In this document: positions 34,680 through 44,316 of the stretch, piece by piece
Numbering within the stretch: position 1 is the first letter of the stretch
How the letters are laid out: each line of letters starts with the position of its first letter
DNA from: Leucosporidium creatinivorum
Taxonomy: Eukaryota > Basidiomycota > Microbotryomycetes > Leucosporidiales > Leucosporidiaceae
Reading direction: 5' to 3'
Length of the DNA: 64,000 bases
Assembly (NCBI GenBank): GCA_001600635.1
Contig: BCKL01000022.1
Span: 1-64,000, forward strand
Position numbers and translations under genes: made by a program
The notes under the pieces: model-generated
What the model saw: the letters and a program-made list of their open reading frames with translations, nothing else
What the model was told of the DNA's origin: nothing
Database searches by the model: none

Positions 34680-35847
34680 ATGCGGACATCCACCTTTGCC
34701 CTGCCAGCAGCTCTGCTCGCTCTCTGCCTCGTCCTCACCCCCGCTCGTGCCCATACCATCGACCTCGCCGCTTCAACAAAGGTGAGCACTCTTCTCGGCG
34801 TTACAGAGCTACAGGCAGCTCACTCGTCTCTCTCTCTCCACAGGAATGTTTCTTCGAGGACCTGCACGCCGAGGACAAGGTACATCTTCCTGAGTTCAGC
34901 TCCTCGACCGCGACGCGCGCACCCCCGCTAACGTGTCCTTCTCGCTGCTCTGCATCAACAGATGACCGTCACATACCAAGTAGCAGGCGGAGGTCATCTC
35001 GACGTTGATTTCTGGATGAAAGGGCCCGGGGAGCGGGTGATGAACGAGCAGAAGAAGAAGGATACGGGCACCTACTCGTTCACCGCCGAGCAGGATGGGA
35101 GGTACACCTACTGCTTCTCCAATGAGATGAGTACGGTCACGGGCAAGACCTTGAGGTGAGCTCGCTTTCCCTTCGCTTCTTGCGCCGAGAGGGGAGCTTG
35201 ACGGTCCGCTCGGGCTCGTCACGCACCCCCGCGCGAGAAGGGGGATGTAGGGAGGAAGCGCTGACCTATCTCCTCACCTTCGCTACATTATAGCTTCAAC
35301 GTTCATGGAGTCATGTATGTCGAGGACGACGGGCACACGGCCCCAATAGAGCGCGAGATCCGAGCTCTCTCCCAGGCGCTCGAGGCAGTAAAGGAGGAGC
35401 AAGAGTACATTGTCGTCAGGGAACGGCTGCATCGGGATAGTGGGTTTCATTTCCATTCTTGCTTGGCATGCGCGGCGTAGGCACTGACGATGGAGAGCAA
35501 TAACGCTGACACTTGCCGCCGAACAGCCGCCGAGAGCACAAACTCGCGCATCATGTACTGGTCCATCATCCAGACCGTCATGCTCCTCGCCGTCTGCGGA
35601 TGGCAAATCTTCTACCTCAAACGGTGAGTTGCTCCGTTTTATAGCTGTCGTGGCCAGACGAGCGGCGGTAACCTCAGCGAGACTCTCGCTCATCTCCGCT
35701 TCGCCTTCCCACCCTCTTCTATCTCTCGCTGACACTCTCCCTTTCCTCCGCAGATTCTTCGAGGTCAAGCGAGCAGTTGTAAGCCCTCCTCCCTCCTCCC
35801 TCCTGCCGTCTGCATTCTTCCGGCTGACCTTCTTTTCATCGCAGTGA
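34680..35847 (+). CDS. EMP24: p24 family cargo receptor EMP24 (TMED2-like), stop codon in its own exon
   Basis: Type I membrane protein cycling between ER and Golgi in COPII and COPI vesicles, sorting GPI-anchored cargo. Seven exons: 34680-34781, 34844-34879 (36 nt), 34962-35155, 35294-35439, 35527-35623, 35754-35778 and 35845-35847; 200 aa in frame throughout. Signal peptide MRTSTFALPAALLALCLVLT ends near ARA-HT. The GOLD domain has two cysteines (ECFFEDL and YTYCFSNEMS) that form the usual disulfide. A coiled segment (REIRALSQALEAVKEEQEYI) and the membrane helix (SIIQTVMLLAVCGWQIFYL) follow. The tail KRFFEVKRAV closely matches the p24-beta group. The last exon contains only the TGA stop: a 66-nt intron (35779-35844) separates it from the GTT codon of the last valine. 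Confidence 0.9.
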
Positions 35848-36190
35848 ACACAACCTCTTCACGACCACCCTTCCGCCTCTTACGCCACGTCCTCTCTCAC
35901 GCTGTATCCCTCGCCCCCTTCTTTCACTCGCTGCAAATACCCTGCCCATCACGCATGTCACCAGGCGGCTAGAGCTCGAGCACTCGGCCGAGAGGGCTTC
36001 GCAAAGCAGACTAAGGTTCGCATTGCTATTCCAAGGAGTTGGGAATCGTAAAGAAGGTCTGCTTGTGATTATCAAAGGCCAGATCAGAAGTGTAGGACTA
36101 CTATGGACAGGGAAAGACGACTCGGCGGGGAACTCCTCAAGCTCGGTGCACCTTCTCGACCCACTGCTTGCAATCTGCATCTTGGACTTC
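35848..36190. other. Convergent 3' region, EMP24 / NmrA-like
   Basis: 343 bp between converging genes. It contains the outer copy of a short tandem duplication of the 3' end of the NmrA-like gene (see repeat at 36135-36240). Confidence 0.45.
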
Positions 36191-36240
36191 TCAAGCTCGG
36201 TGCACCTTCTCGAGCCACTGCTCGAAAGTCTGCATCTTGG
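36135..36240. repeat. Two-copy tandem repeat, unit about 52-54 bp
   Basis: The sequence from CTCAAGCTCGGTGCACCTTC to CTGCATCTTGG occurs twice in a row (about 36135-36184 and 36190-36240), with a few base differences and small indels. The inner copy encodes the C-terminal codons of the NmrA-like gene on the minus strand; the outer copy lies just past its stop. Confidence 0.8.
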
Positions 36241-37310
36241 GGAACTCCTTCTTCAACGCCTCAGGAGCTGCAGTGTACCCCTTCTCCCCGAACATGCGCA
36301 TCATCATTTTGAAGTCATGGGGCAGCAGACTGATCACGGCCGGGGGGATCCAGGTCTTCCAGACGCCCTTCTTCTCCACTCGGGAGTAGATAGAGCGGAT
36401 CTCGGAGACGGTGAGGGAGGAGCCGGCGAGCTTGATTGTTCGGCCGGAGAAGAGGGAGGGGTTGGAGAGGGCTTCGGCCGCGACGTAGCCTGTGAAAGAG
36501 GAGAAGAGAGGGAGATCAGTCTCGGCTTTCTGTGTACTGTAGAGGAGAGTATGTGGGCGTACCGATGTCGTCGACGGCGACTAGCTGGATTGGCTTGCCC
36601 CGAAGCGCTGCTTCGAACAGGCCGAGCACCATGGTCAAGGCGAAGCCGCTTGTCTTTGGGAAGTTCTACAAGTCCAGATGTGTGTCAGCGCTGATCCACC
36701 AACTCAAGATACTCTCCGAGGCTCTCCAAACTCACATCAGCGAAAGCGACCGGCGCGACGACCGTGTGCCGAAGTCCACTTTTCTTGAGCGCCTCCTCGA
36801 CCCTGGCCTTGGTCTCGAAATGAGGGATCCCGCAGGTGGTGGTAGCGTCGGATACAGAGCTGAAGACGAGGAAAGGGAGCGAAACGCGCTGAGCGGCCGT
36901 CACCATGTTGATGCCGAGTTGGTCTTCGGTCGGCCCTCCTTTGGTCGAAACGGTGGTGACTGGGGACGGGAAGGCTCGTTAGCGGGGGAAACGAGGTGGC
37001 TAGATGCAGAGCTTGACTTGGAGGTCGAGGTGAAGCGATGGAGAGCTGGATAAGCATGCTCGGCGAGGGACTTACCGAGGAAAGCGGATCCGACGCCAGC
37101 GAGAGCCTTCTCGAGACTCACAACATCGGCTAAATCACCCTTGACGACCTCGATCCCTTGCTCCTTGAGCTTGAGTGCAGCAGGCGACGAAGGGTTGCGA
37201 GTGATAGCTCGGATAGCAGGTGGCTGAGGGAGAGCTTGGAGGGCTCGGACGACCGAGGATCCCTGTTGGCCTGTGGCGCCGACGACGAGAACGGGCGAGA
37301 GGCTGGGCAT
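36191..37310 (-). CDS. NmrA-like NAD(P)-binding family protein
   Basis: Short-chain dehydrogenase-like protein of the NmrA/HSCARG group, which senses or uses NAD(P). Minus strand, start 37310, stop 36191-36193, with about four exons. The Rossmann start VLVVGATGQQGSSVVRAL carries the G-x-x-G-x-x-G motif. VVKGDLADVVSLEKALAGVG, STKGGPTEDQLGINMVTAAQ, FLVFSSVSDATTTCGIPHFE, KARVEEALKKSGLRHTVVAP and AVDDIGYVAAEALSNPSLFSG follow the family in order. No catalytic Tyr-x3-Lys of classical SDRs is evident, as usual for NmrA-like regulators. The C-terminus FEQWLEKVHRA is next to a small tandem duplication of its own coding sequence. Substrate unknown; it could be a redox sensor or an isoflavone reductase-like enzyme. 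Confidence 0.8.
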
Positions 37311-37860
37311 GTTGAATGTGTGAGTGTGAGTGAAGTGAAGGAGTGAGAGAGAGAAGTGAGCTCGCAGGCCGACTTTATTCGCTCCCCGAGATTAAGGAGG
37401 CGTGCCCCGTTGCATCATGTTACATCAGCGGCTGGCTCAGCAGCTTACGTGTGCTTTAGCCGGGCTGTTGGCTAGCTCAGAGCAGCTCAAACAGCCTGGG
37501 ATCGTTCCGCCTTTTGAGATTCCGCTTCAGGCGGAACCCAGCTCGGCGGTCGGGGCTTCGACTCCAGCTCCGAGTTTGAAGGACTGAGCTGCAGTAGGGT
37601 CGCTGATGACAGCTGACAGAGTGTATGAATGCGAGAAGACTCTGCTCCGTCGCAACGCGTTCCCCAAGCTGCAGCAGCCGACGAAAAGTCGCTTCGGCGA
37701 CTCGACGGCGAGGCAGGGGCCGACCGAGATAAGACGAGCAAGTAAGTGCTTCAGCTCGCCGGTGCGGTACTCCCCGTTTGTTTGCTCAAAAGTGTTTTAC
37801 ATCGACTCTACGCAGACTCGGCGGGAGCAACCTCGCCTCACCCAAGCCCATCCTCGACCG
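37311..37860. other. Intergenic, NmrA-like promoter side
   Basis: This stretch lies between the NmrA-like start (-) and the dispersed repeat. It holds the NmrA-like promoter. Two short + strand frames (37402-37587; 37606-37974) have high GC at third positions but no family resemblance. Confidence 0.35.
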
Positions 37861-38332
37861 CCGAGCTGCGAAGGGGCTGAAGGAGGGACTCGTTTCGACT
37901 TGGTACAAGACTTCGATTGCTGCTCGAAGCAATTAAATTTGCTTGCTAGCCTGAAGGGCGAACAGCGAACATGAGAGACCCCTTCACAGAGCGACCTGGC
38001 TCGATTCCAACTCGAACTGCTCTTGCTCTCCTACGCTCACCTCGTTCTCATCGCTTCGACTCGCTCTTCGCTGGCTGGAAGCAGGGTTAAAGCTACTCGG
38101 ACGACACTCTACTACTCGCCTACACCCCGCTCGCTCTCGTACAGCTCGCGTACGGCCAGTTGGACACGCCGCTCTTTCGAAGCTGCTCAGGCGACTCGTT
38201 CTCGCTAAGAAGGTGAGCTCTACCTGGCCTCCGAGGCCAGCGCTGTAGCTGACATGCACTGCTCCTACAGTTCTCCCTGTCGCCCTCAAAGCTACCACCT
38301 ACTCGCCAACTCAACAGACGCTCGGTCCTCGC
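37861..38332 (+). repeat. Dispersed repeat copy A (inverted partner at 61711-62181)
   Basis: About 470 bp that recur in inverted orientation 23 kb away. By eye about 25 differences over the whole length (about 95% identity); the central 230-240 bp (about 38040-38270) differ at only two positions. The copy sits directly upstream of F-box gene A, in the same relative orientation as copy B has to F-box gene B. Inside is an intron-like segment (GTGAGC donor at about 38213, GCTGAC branch, CTCCTACAG acceptor at about 38270) with a perfect 8-bp-arm hairpin, CTGGCCTCCGAGGCCAG. Both copies keep a long open frame on the strand opposite the F-box gene, but it lacks any family match. Confidence 0.85.
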
Positions 38333-38473
38333 CCCCTCGGCCCAAGCTCGTCTTTGTCCCTCGCCAACGAGCAGTGAGTCCCGTTTAGGGGAACGAAGCC
38401 GAAGCTGACTCGTGTCTCCTCTACAGTGAGTAATCAAGGACGGATCACCCAGTACGGCGCCTCGTGCCCCCCC

Positions 38474-39811
38474 ATGTCCTTCACATTCACCTGGCCTTTC
38501 GCCGAGCTGCCACCTCCACCTCCGCCATGCCCATCTCTTCCAACTGAGCTCTGGGAAGAGATCATCTCCAGCATCGGCGCAGATTACCTTGCTCCCTTCG
38601 AACGCCACACCCTCGCAAGCCTCGCGCTCGTCTGTCAACGCTTCGCTTTCCTCGTCCGGCCTCGCCTCTACCACCACCTCTGCATCAGGTCCGGCCACGA
38701 CAGATTCGACGGGGACGACGATATCGAGCGAGATCCGGACGAAACAGAGGCCGACGAGGAGACCAAGGCCACGAGATTGGAGCAGGAGCGGGCTCAAGAC
38801 TTCCTCCAGCAGTTCGGCCGGCGTTCACGCAAGCTTCTGGAATCGTTCATCGCCAACCCCGAGCTCGGCGAACATGTCCAATCGCTGGAGCTGGGATTAG
38901 ATGCGCTCGAGGACGTCGAGGATGCAGTCAGGGTGCTCAGGACTGTCGTGGCGCCGAGCTCGAATCTTCAGCGATTAGAGCTGAAGGACGTCGGCTGGTT
39001 GGAGGAGGACAGCGCGCCATTCGATACACTCCTCACTCAACTCGCTCCTAACATCGTCCACGTTGTCACGACTTCAGTCAATTGGACGCCGCGCCAGCTC
39101 GTCAGCGCGCTTGGAAGCTTCCACCATCTCAGGACCCTTCGCTTCGTGGATCCCTTCAAGGAGAACAAGGAGTACCGACCCTTCTTATCCTCCACTACTG
39201 AGGCCAGCGCACCTCGCTTCCAACTCAGGACTCTGGTTTGGGACAACTCGGCGGTCAGCCTGGAGCAGTTTTCCACCGTCGCAAGCTCGTCCACCTCGTC
39301 CCTCCGCTACCTGGGCATTGGACTGTCCGGAGTCGCCCTCGACCTCTCCCCCTTCCTCAACCTCATCAAGCTCGAAGTCGACGTGAAGGGGTGGGCAGAC
39401 CGGCGTCATCCCGAGCGCGACATCCACACGACTCGCGGAATTGTGGCTACTATCGCCAGCTGTTGCTCCCTCAAGAAGCTCCAGCTCGGTGAGGTCTACG
39501 AAGATGGTCAAACCTTCCCCTCCTCGTCCTGGGAGGAAGCCCGGCTCCTCCAGTCGCTTCCTTCCTCCCTCATCGCTCTCGACGTCTACGCCACCGAGCT
39601 CACATGGTCCTACCTCCTCGTCCTTCTCCGCGATCGCTCACTCCTCAAGAATCTCGCCAAACTAAGGATCGATGAGCCGTCTGATGACGATGCCGATGCC
39701 CGTGAGACTGCTATGGAGGAGGAGGAGCTCGAAAGGCTTTGCGCCGAGAGGAGGATTGAGCTGAGACGTCGGCATGTGTGGCCGGAGAGGGATATGGACG
39801 ATTATAGCTAG
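38474..39811 (+). CDS. F-box-like protein A with leucine-rich C-terminus
   Basis: Probable substrate adaptor of an SCF ubiquitin ligase. A single exon of 445 aa, unusual in this intron-dense region. ATG 38474 (MSFTFTWPFAELP) follows a splice acceptor CTCTACAG at 38426, so the leader is spliced. The F-box-like segment is PSLPTELWEEIISSIGADYL, then LASLALVCQRFAFLVRPRLY (L-P-x-E-L ... L-x-x-x-x-x-V-C-R/Q pattern). An acidic insert follows (DGDDDIERDPDETEADEE). The rest has degenerate leucine-rich repeats (LQRLELKDVGWLE, FHHLRTLRFVDPF, LDLSPFLNLIKLEVDV, LKKLQLGEVYEDG, LAKLRIDEP). It has a diverged relative at 60382-61529; their protein similarity is low, although their upstream regions are nearly identical. 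Substrate unknown. Confidence 0.75.
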   Translation: MSFTFTWPFAELPPPPPPCPSLPTELWEEIISSIGADYLAPFERHTLASLALVCQRFAFLVRPRLYHHLCIRSGHDRFDGDDDIERDPDETEADEETKATRLEQERAQDFLQQFGRRSRKLLESFIANPELGEHVQSLELGLDALEDVEDAVRVLRTVVAPSSNLQRLELKDVGWLEEDSAPFDTLLTQLAPNIVHVVTTSVNWTPRQLVSALGSFHHLRTLRFVDPFKENKEYRPFLSSTTEASAPRFQLRTLVWDNSAVSLEQFSTVASSSTSSLRYLGIGLSGVALDLSPFLNLIKLEVDVKGWADRRHPERDIHTTRGIVATIASCCSLKKLQLGEVYEDGQTFPSSSWEEARLLQSLPSSLIALDVYATELTWSYLLVLLRDRSLLKNLAKLRIDEPSDDDADARETAMEEEELERLCAERRIELRRRHVWPERDMDDYS

Positions 39812-40536
39812 GCAGACTAGATACAACTGGCAGTTTCTAGATGTCATTTGCAGCTGCGCCCTTGGCTTCCCACCCACTATGGCGGCGCGCCGATCTCGGC
39901 GAAGGCTCGACCGAGGCGGGCGAGCGAAGGAGTACTTGCCTGCTAGCGAGGTATCGTTGGCCGAGTTCGAAGTCGAAAGAGTGAGCCAGACGATCGACAG
40001 CGAAGATCGAGAAACCCCTTTGCAGCCGAGAGACGGGAGTCGAAGCATCGCGAATTGCTCTTGCTCTCCTGCGCTCACCTCGTCTCATCGCTTCGTCTCG
40101 ACGCCTCTGGATCAGTGTAGAGCAACTCGAGACGTTCAAGGCAGCGTTGGAAGCAGCTGGGCCTTTTCTGAAGGTATGTTTGGAGCTGGAGCACTTGGCT
40201 GTGACCACGGGGATGAATTTGGTTGTATCACCGTATTCAAGTGGCCGAAGAGGCTTGTATGCTAGAGCTTGACGCGACTCCGGCTTCGGAGATGATTTGC
40301 GAAGAGTTCGGCGAGCACGAGACTGCTTGCTGAGTAGAGCGAGAGGAGCGAAGAAGAGTCTGGAAGAGTCTGCGATCTCAGATCTCACACCCATCTTCGT
40401 GGCCGAGCTGGAGGAGCAGCTCGAGCAAGCGCCCAAGTCGAGCTCGCCGACCGACTTCGGCCCTCTTGCTCCTCAGAACGCTGTTGTTTGACGGAGATGA
40501 GTAGATCTATGGGGCAGAGCTCTATTACAGCCCGTA
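39812..40536. other. Gap with coding-like remnant, about 39983-40492 (+)
   Basis: Between F-box A and the SLC25 carrier lies a 725-bp gap. On the + strand a frame without an early ATG stays open from about 39986 to 40272 and reads LALLRSPRLIASSRRLWISV, EQLETFKAALEAAGPFLK and LELEHLAVTTGMNL, amino-acid-like composition with GC-rich third positions. Two further short frames follow: VAEEACMLELDATPASEMIC (stop at about 40335) and KSLEESAISDLTPIFVAELE (to 40492). They could be exons of a small gene or debris of a gene. A GCTCTTGCTCTCC box at about 40056-40068 is similar to one in repeat copy A. No family recognised. Confidence 0.25.
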
Positions 40537-41993
40537 TTACAGGTTGGTGTTCTTCTGAATCCACGACATGGCGAACTCGTATGCGAGGAAGGTGGTCGCC
40601 GCCGCCGGGACACTGCGAATGGGGAGAGAGGGTCAGCGAGGTGCGGCAGGCGAGTTGGGAGGTCGACGTACGCTCGGAGATCTGCAGAGGGAGAGAGATC
40701 AGCGAGCTGCAAGGAGCAAGAGAGCAGGGGGAGCACGTACAAGTCGGAGTAAGCCCACGAACGAAGGCGGCGGCTCCCTCTTCGCGGTAGATCTTGGCGA
40801 AGGTGTTGATGATGTAGTTGCGGCCTGGTGGCGCCTCTTGCAGTTGGATGCGCGACTTGACGACGTCTGAAGGCGACGAAGGTCAGTCGAACGGCCTTTG
40901 ACGCGAGCTCGGTGTTAGCGAACCTAGGGGGTAGCTGCGAGGAAAGGAGGATCAGCGAGTGCAGCCGATTCGGCGAAGTAAAGAGCTCACCATGCAGTCC
41001 AGTATGCGACTCCTCCCATCGCTCCTGAAGTGAGAGTAGCCCAGACGGGCAGCTCCTCCGTGTTCAGGCTCTTTTGGAACGAGCGCTTCGTGTACTCGTA
41101 GCCGGCGTAGAATCCTGCGTGAGAGGGTGAGCAGATTGCCTAAGGGGTTCCGAGCTGTCAGGACGCACCTCCATACGCCGGAATCTCCCTAACGACAGTG
41201 ATCTGAGCGCGAAACGAAGGATCAGCTTCCGCCGAGCAGTCCGATTCGGCCTCTCCAGGCTCACCCAGTACCCACGAAGGATTCCCTGCTTCCAGCCGTA
41301 CTTGGTGTACATCTCAGCAACAATCTCCCTCAACTTTCTCGGGTTAGGACCATACTGCGCCTGCATCCGAACCTGCTCTCCGAGTCCATCATCGGTCAGC
41401 TCTTGCCCTCGCTCGCTCCGAGCGCTCAGAAACGCACCTTGAACATCTCCACCGGTGACGCCAAAATACTCTGCGCCGCCCCAGCCATAGCACCAGCAGC
41501 AGCGACCTCCTTGATACTAAGGTTAGGGCCATAAGGCGAAACAAGCTTGCGGGCGTAGGCGTTGGAGGCGAAGAGGAGGGAGTTGACGCCTGCTACTCCG
41601 AGCAGAGGGGAAGCCATGCCTTTGTACAGCCCGAGGAAGCCTTCCTTCTTGATCGTTTGGACGGCAATGTCGAGGGGGCCCTTGAATTGTCCTTTCGGCG
41701 AGGTTTGCGCGCGCGTCTTGATCGTGTCCTGTGGAGCAGAGTGGTCAGTTGCGAGCTCGTTTAGTGCAGACGCAACAGACGCCATCTCCAAGCTGCTGAA
41801 TGCTGGCATCCGAAGCGAAAGAGCGTCTCCTTCGCTTCCGCTCGTCCTGCCCAGCTCCCTGATGACTTACAAGAGGCTGACCCGACAGAACTTGAGCCAT
41901 TCCTCCAAAACTACCAGCGATGAGCGAAGACAGCGTAGAGGGAGTGCGAGGTGCTGCCTGCGCGGCGAGATCCTGGGAAGGCGAAGTCGACAT
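40537..41993 (-). CDS. SLC25 mitochondrial carrier (amino-acid/acylcarnitine-like)
   Basis: Inner mitochondrial membrane solute carrier. Minus strand, ATG 41993, stop 40537-40539, about eight exons, roughly 300 aa. Three carrier signatures: QPLDTIKTRAQ, SPVEMFKVRMQ and YPLDVVKSRIQ. The stretches SLIAGSFGGMAQVLSGQP, GFLGLYKGMASPLLGVAGVN, LSIKEVAAAGAMAGAAQSIL, RGYWITVVREIPAYGGFYAG and PAAATTFLAYEFAMSWI fit the branch that includes Ort1, Crc1, Ymc1 and human SLC25A20/29/45. The contact-point residues needed to choose between basic amino acid and acylcarnitine transport are not decisive by eye. The first exon ends at QPL, just before the signature, a common intron place in carriers. Confidence 0.85.
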
Positions 41994-42350
41994 TGCTGAT
42001 GAGACGAGGTGGGTACAGTAGGAATGGAGCGAGCAGGGATGGAGTCCTGTCCTTCTATACAGACGCTGAACGAGAGTCGACGAGCGAGACGAGCAAAGAT
42101 GTGGAGAAGGCAGAGCTGTTTCTCGGCAGAGCTTCGGATCGCGCCTTCGCTCGCAAGCCCTCGAATTTCGATACGCGCGTTCAAGCGATGAAAGCCAGGA
42201 AACGGATGAAGGTATACGAGGAAAGTGATAGTACAGATCTAACCGCTAACAGTACAACTCGCTGCCACGGTGCAGCACCCCGCCCGACCCGAGCCAGCTC
42301 ATCCGCCGAGATCGACTCCCGCTCTCCCCAGCGACTAACAAGACTCCAGA

Positions 42351-43313
42351 CTAGACGGCAAAGTTCTTGTACGAGTACCTACAATGCGAAAGAGAGTCAG
42401 CGACCGCAAGGAAAGCAAGACCAAAAAGACGAAACCGAGCTCACTTTTGCACCTCCTTCATCTTGTGGTTCTTGTCGTGGCCGCGACCGCCCCTCTTGCC
42501 ACCCTTCTTGCTCGTGTTGGCCCTCTCGACCGGTACCTTTCCCCTCCTCATCCCACTGCCGACCCAATCCCTCCACAAGTTGCCCTCGGGCGCCAACGTC
42601 CTCAGGTTATCGGCGAGCTCCTCGCCGAGCTGGAAGGTGACGGGCGCGTCGGGGACCCTCGAAGGTCCCGAACGGAAGCGAGTGAGTCCTTGAGCCTGAA
42701 CGCGAGCTTTTTGGATCTTGAGCGCGGCGGCCTTTTCGGCGAGGGAGAGGGAGGTCGAAGCCTCCAATGCGGCGTTGACGGAGGGAGCGGAGAGGACCGA
42801 GGCGACACGCTTCTTGGCTGCACGACGGTCGGCCAACGCGGCTGCTTCCTCGCGCACCATGATCTTGGCGGTACGCTGCTTCTTCGTCTTGCGCTTCTGC
42901 GCCTTCTTCTTCAACTCAAGCACTTCGGGATCGCCAATGGCGAGCTCGTCGTCCTCCTCTCCCGAGCCGACTTCATCCTCATACAGCTCCCAGAGCTCCT
43001 TGCCGACGTTGGAGCGACGGACCTCCTCCATGGCGTCCTTGATGGGCTGACCGCGCTCCTCTCGGTCCTCGACGGCCGTGTAATGCGTGAGGGCGTTGGC
43101 GAGGAGGGCTTGGTGGTGAGGCAGGGAGGGGTTGTAGGACATTCCGGGGTGGGGGAGAGGGATCGAGCGAGGTCCTTCCTCGACACTGAAGAGGGCGTGG
43201 GTGTTGAGGGAGCCAGGGGCCTGCGAGAAGGGAACGCCGAGCATGGGATTGGAGACGCGGGCAAGGGGCGAGGGTGGAGTTGGGGGGGGGGGGGGGGAGC
43301 TGGGGGGCGAGGG

Positions 43314-43389
<76 letters not shown>

Positions 43390-43998
43390 AGATGAAGAAA
43401 TAGTAGGGTCAGCTTTTGTAGCAAAGCTCAAAGCCAGTACAGACCGACTGACCTTGGGAATACGTCCACCGGTGTTGGCGAGGATGGCTTCGTCCATGGC
43501 CTCGTCGTCGTACTTGCTCTTCTTGACGATGACCTCCCACGCGTCGTACTCTCCAGCATTCTTGACTGCCTCGGTGAGCTCTCCCTCGCCAATAGCACCT
43601 TTCACTCCCCACAATCCCTCTCCCTGTCCATCGCGGCCGACGATACGCTTGAGCTTCTCCTTGGTCGCGCGGTCGACCCTGCCGAGCTTCTCCTTGGTCT
43701 TCTTCGCCTGGATATCGGTGCTGGGCTGGACTTTACCCCTCAGCGCTGGGACCGAGGAGCGCATGGCGAGGATTTGGTCCGATTTAAGGGGTTTGTTGAA
43801 GCTGGCGCCCTTGCGAAGGCGAGCATTGGCCGGGGCGGCGTTGGCGAGGAGGGAATGGCGAACGGTGGAGGATCCTACAGTGTCGATCTCGAACAAGGGG
43901 GCGTCGGCGGCGGAAGCGAGTGCGGTCGCTTGAGAAGTCGGGGCGGATTTCTTGGAGTTGGCGCGACCGGTGCGCTTCTGCTTGGGTACAGCGGGCAT
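42351..43998 (-). CDS. NOP53: Ribosome biogenesis factor NOP53, interrupted by a poly-G tract
   Basis: Nucleolar 60S assembly factor that recruits Mtr4 and the exosome for 7S pre-rRNA processing. Exon 1 is 43998-43453 (182 codons, to GGRIPK). Exon 2 starts within or near the poly-G/poly-C tract and runs to about 42443; a terminal 28-nt exon (42378-42351) adds YSYKNFAV. Key segments: KRTGRANSKKSAPTSQA, FNKPLKSDQILAMRSSVPAL, LWGVKGAIGEGELTEAVKN, HPGMSYNPSLPHHQALLANA (the Nop53 signature), KKKAQKRKTKKQRTAKIM, and the end HDKNHKMKEVQKYSYKNFAV, which fits other Nop53 C-termini. The intron after exon 1 has donor GTCAGT and branch GCTGACC, but its acceptor falls in the homopolymer, so the exon 2 start and frame there cannot be settled. 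Confidence 0.88.
43282..43386. repeat. Poly-G tract (16-nt and 70-nt G runs) at the NOP53 intron-exon border
   Basis: On the + strand 16 consecutive G (43282-43297) are followed by short interruptions and then 70 consecutive G (43317-43386). On the coding (minus) strand this is poly-C, which would read as poly-proline. It begins about 25 nt after the branch site of the NOP53 intron, just where the acceptor should be. Confidence 0.95.
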
Positions 43999-44316
43999 CT
44001 TAAGCGGGGTGGTGAGGAGGTAGGCTGTCCTGTCAAACTGGCCCGACTGTTATAGACGAGTAAGAATGAGGTGAAAAGGGAGAGAAGCGAAACCCTCGAG
44101 ACTTCGCGGGTTCAAAAAGTCGCAAAGGGCGCAAGGGAGGGAGAGGCAGCGTCCAAGCTCTACTCTGCACTTTACCAGCATCCTTTTCGAATCGTGGCTC
44201 CTCCTAAACTTACAGCGCGCAGTCTCGCTAAAGCTACAGGACCTTCCTCCAAGTCGACGAAGAAATCCTCGGTCGAGACTTGGGCCAGCGCCGCCCCTTC
44301 CCTCGACGACGACGAG
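43999..44316. promoter_or_regulatory. Divergent promoter, NOP53 / GCN1
   Basis: 318 bp between the NOP53 ATG and the chosen GCN1 ATG. The GCN1 frame is open upstream to an ATG at 44071. CTTACAG (about 44213) and GCTACAG (about 44234) look like splice acceptors, so the GCN1 leader may be spliced and the true start may vary. Confidence 0.4.

Noticed and set aside
39837-40436. 199-codon minus-strand frame in the F-box A / carrier gap
   Set aside because: Ser/Arg-rich composition without motif; the opposite strand is more protein-like.
42979-43998. 339-codon NOP53 frame reading through the poly-C tract as poly-proline
   Set aside because: After the tract it leaves the Nop53 frame (lost YNPSLPHHQALL); GTCAGT donor and GCTGAC branch show that the tract belongs to an intron border.
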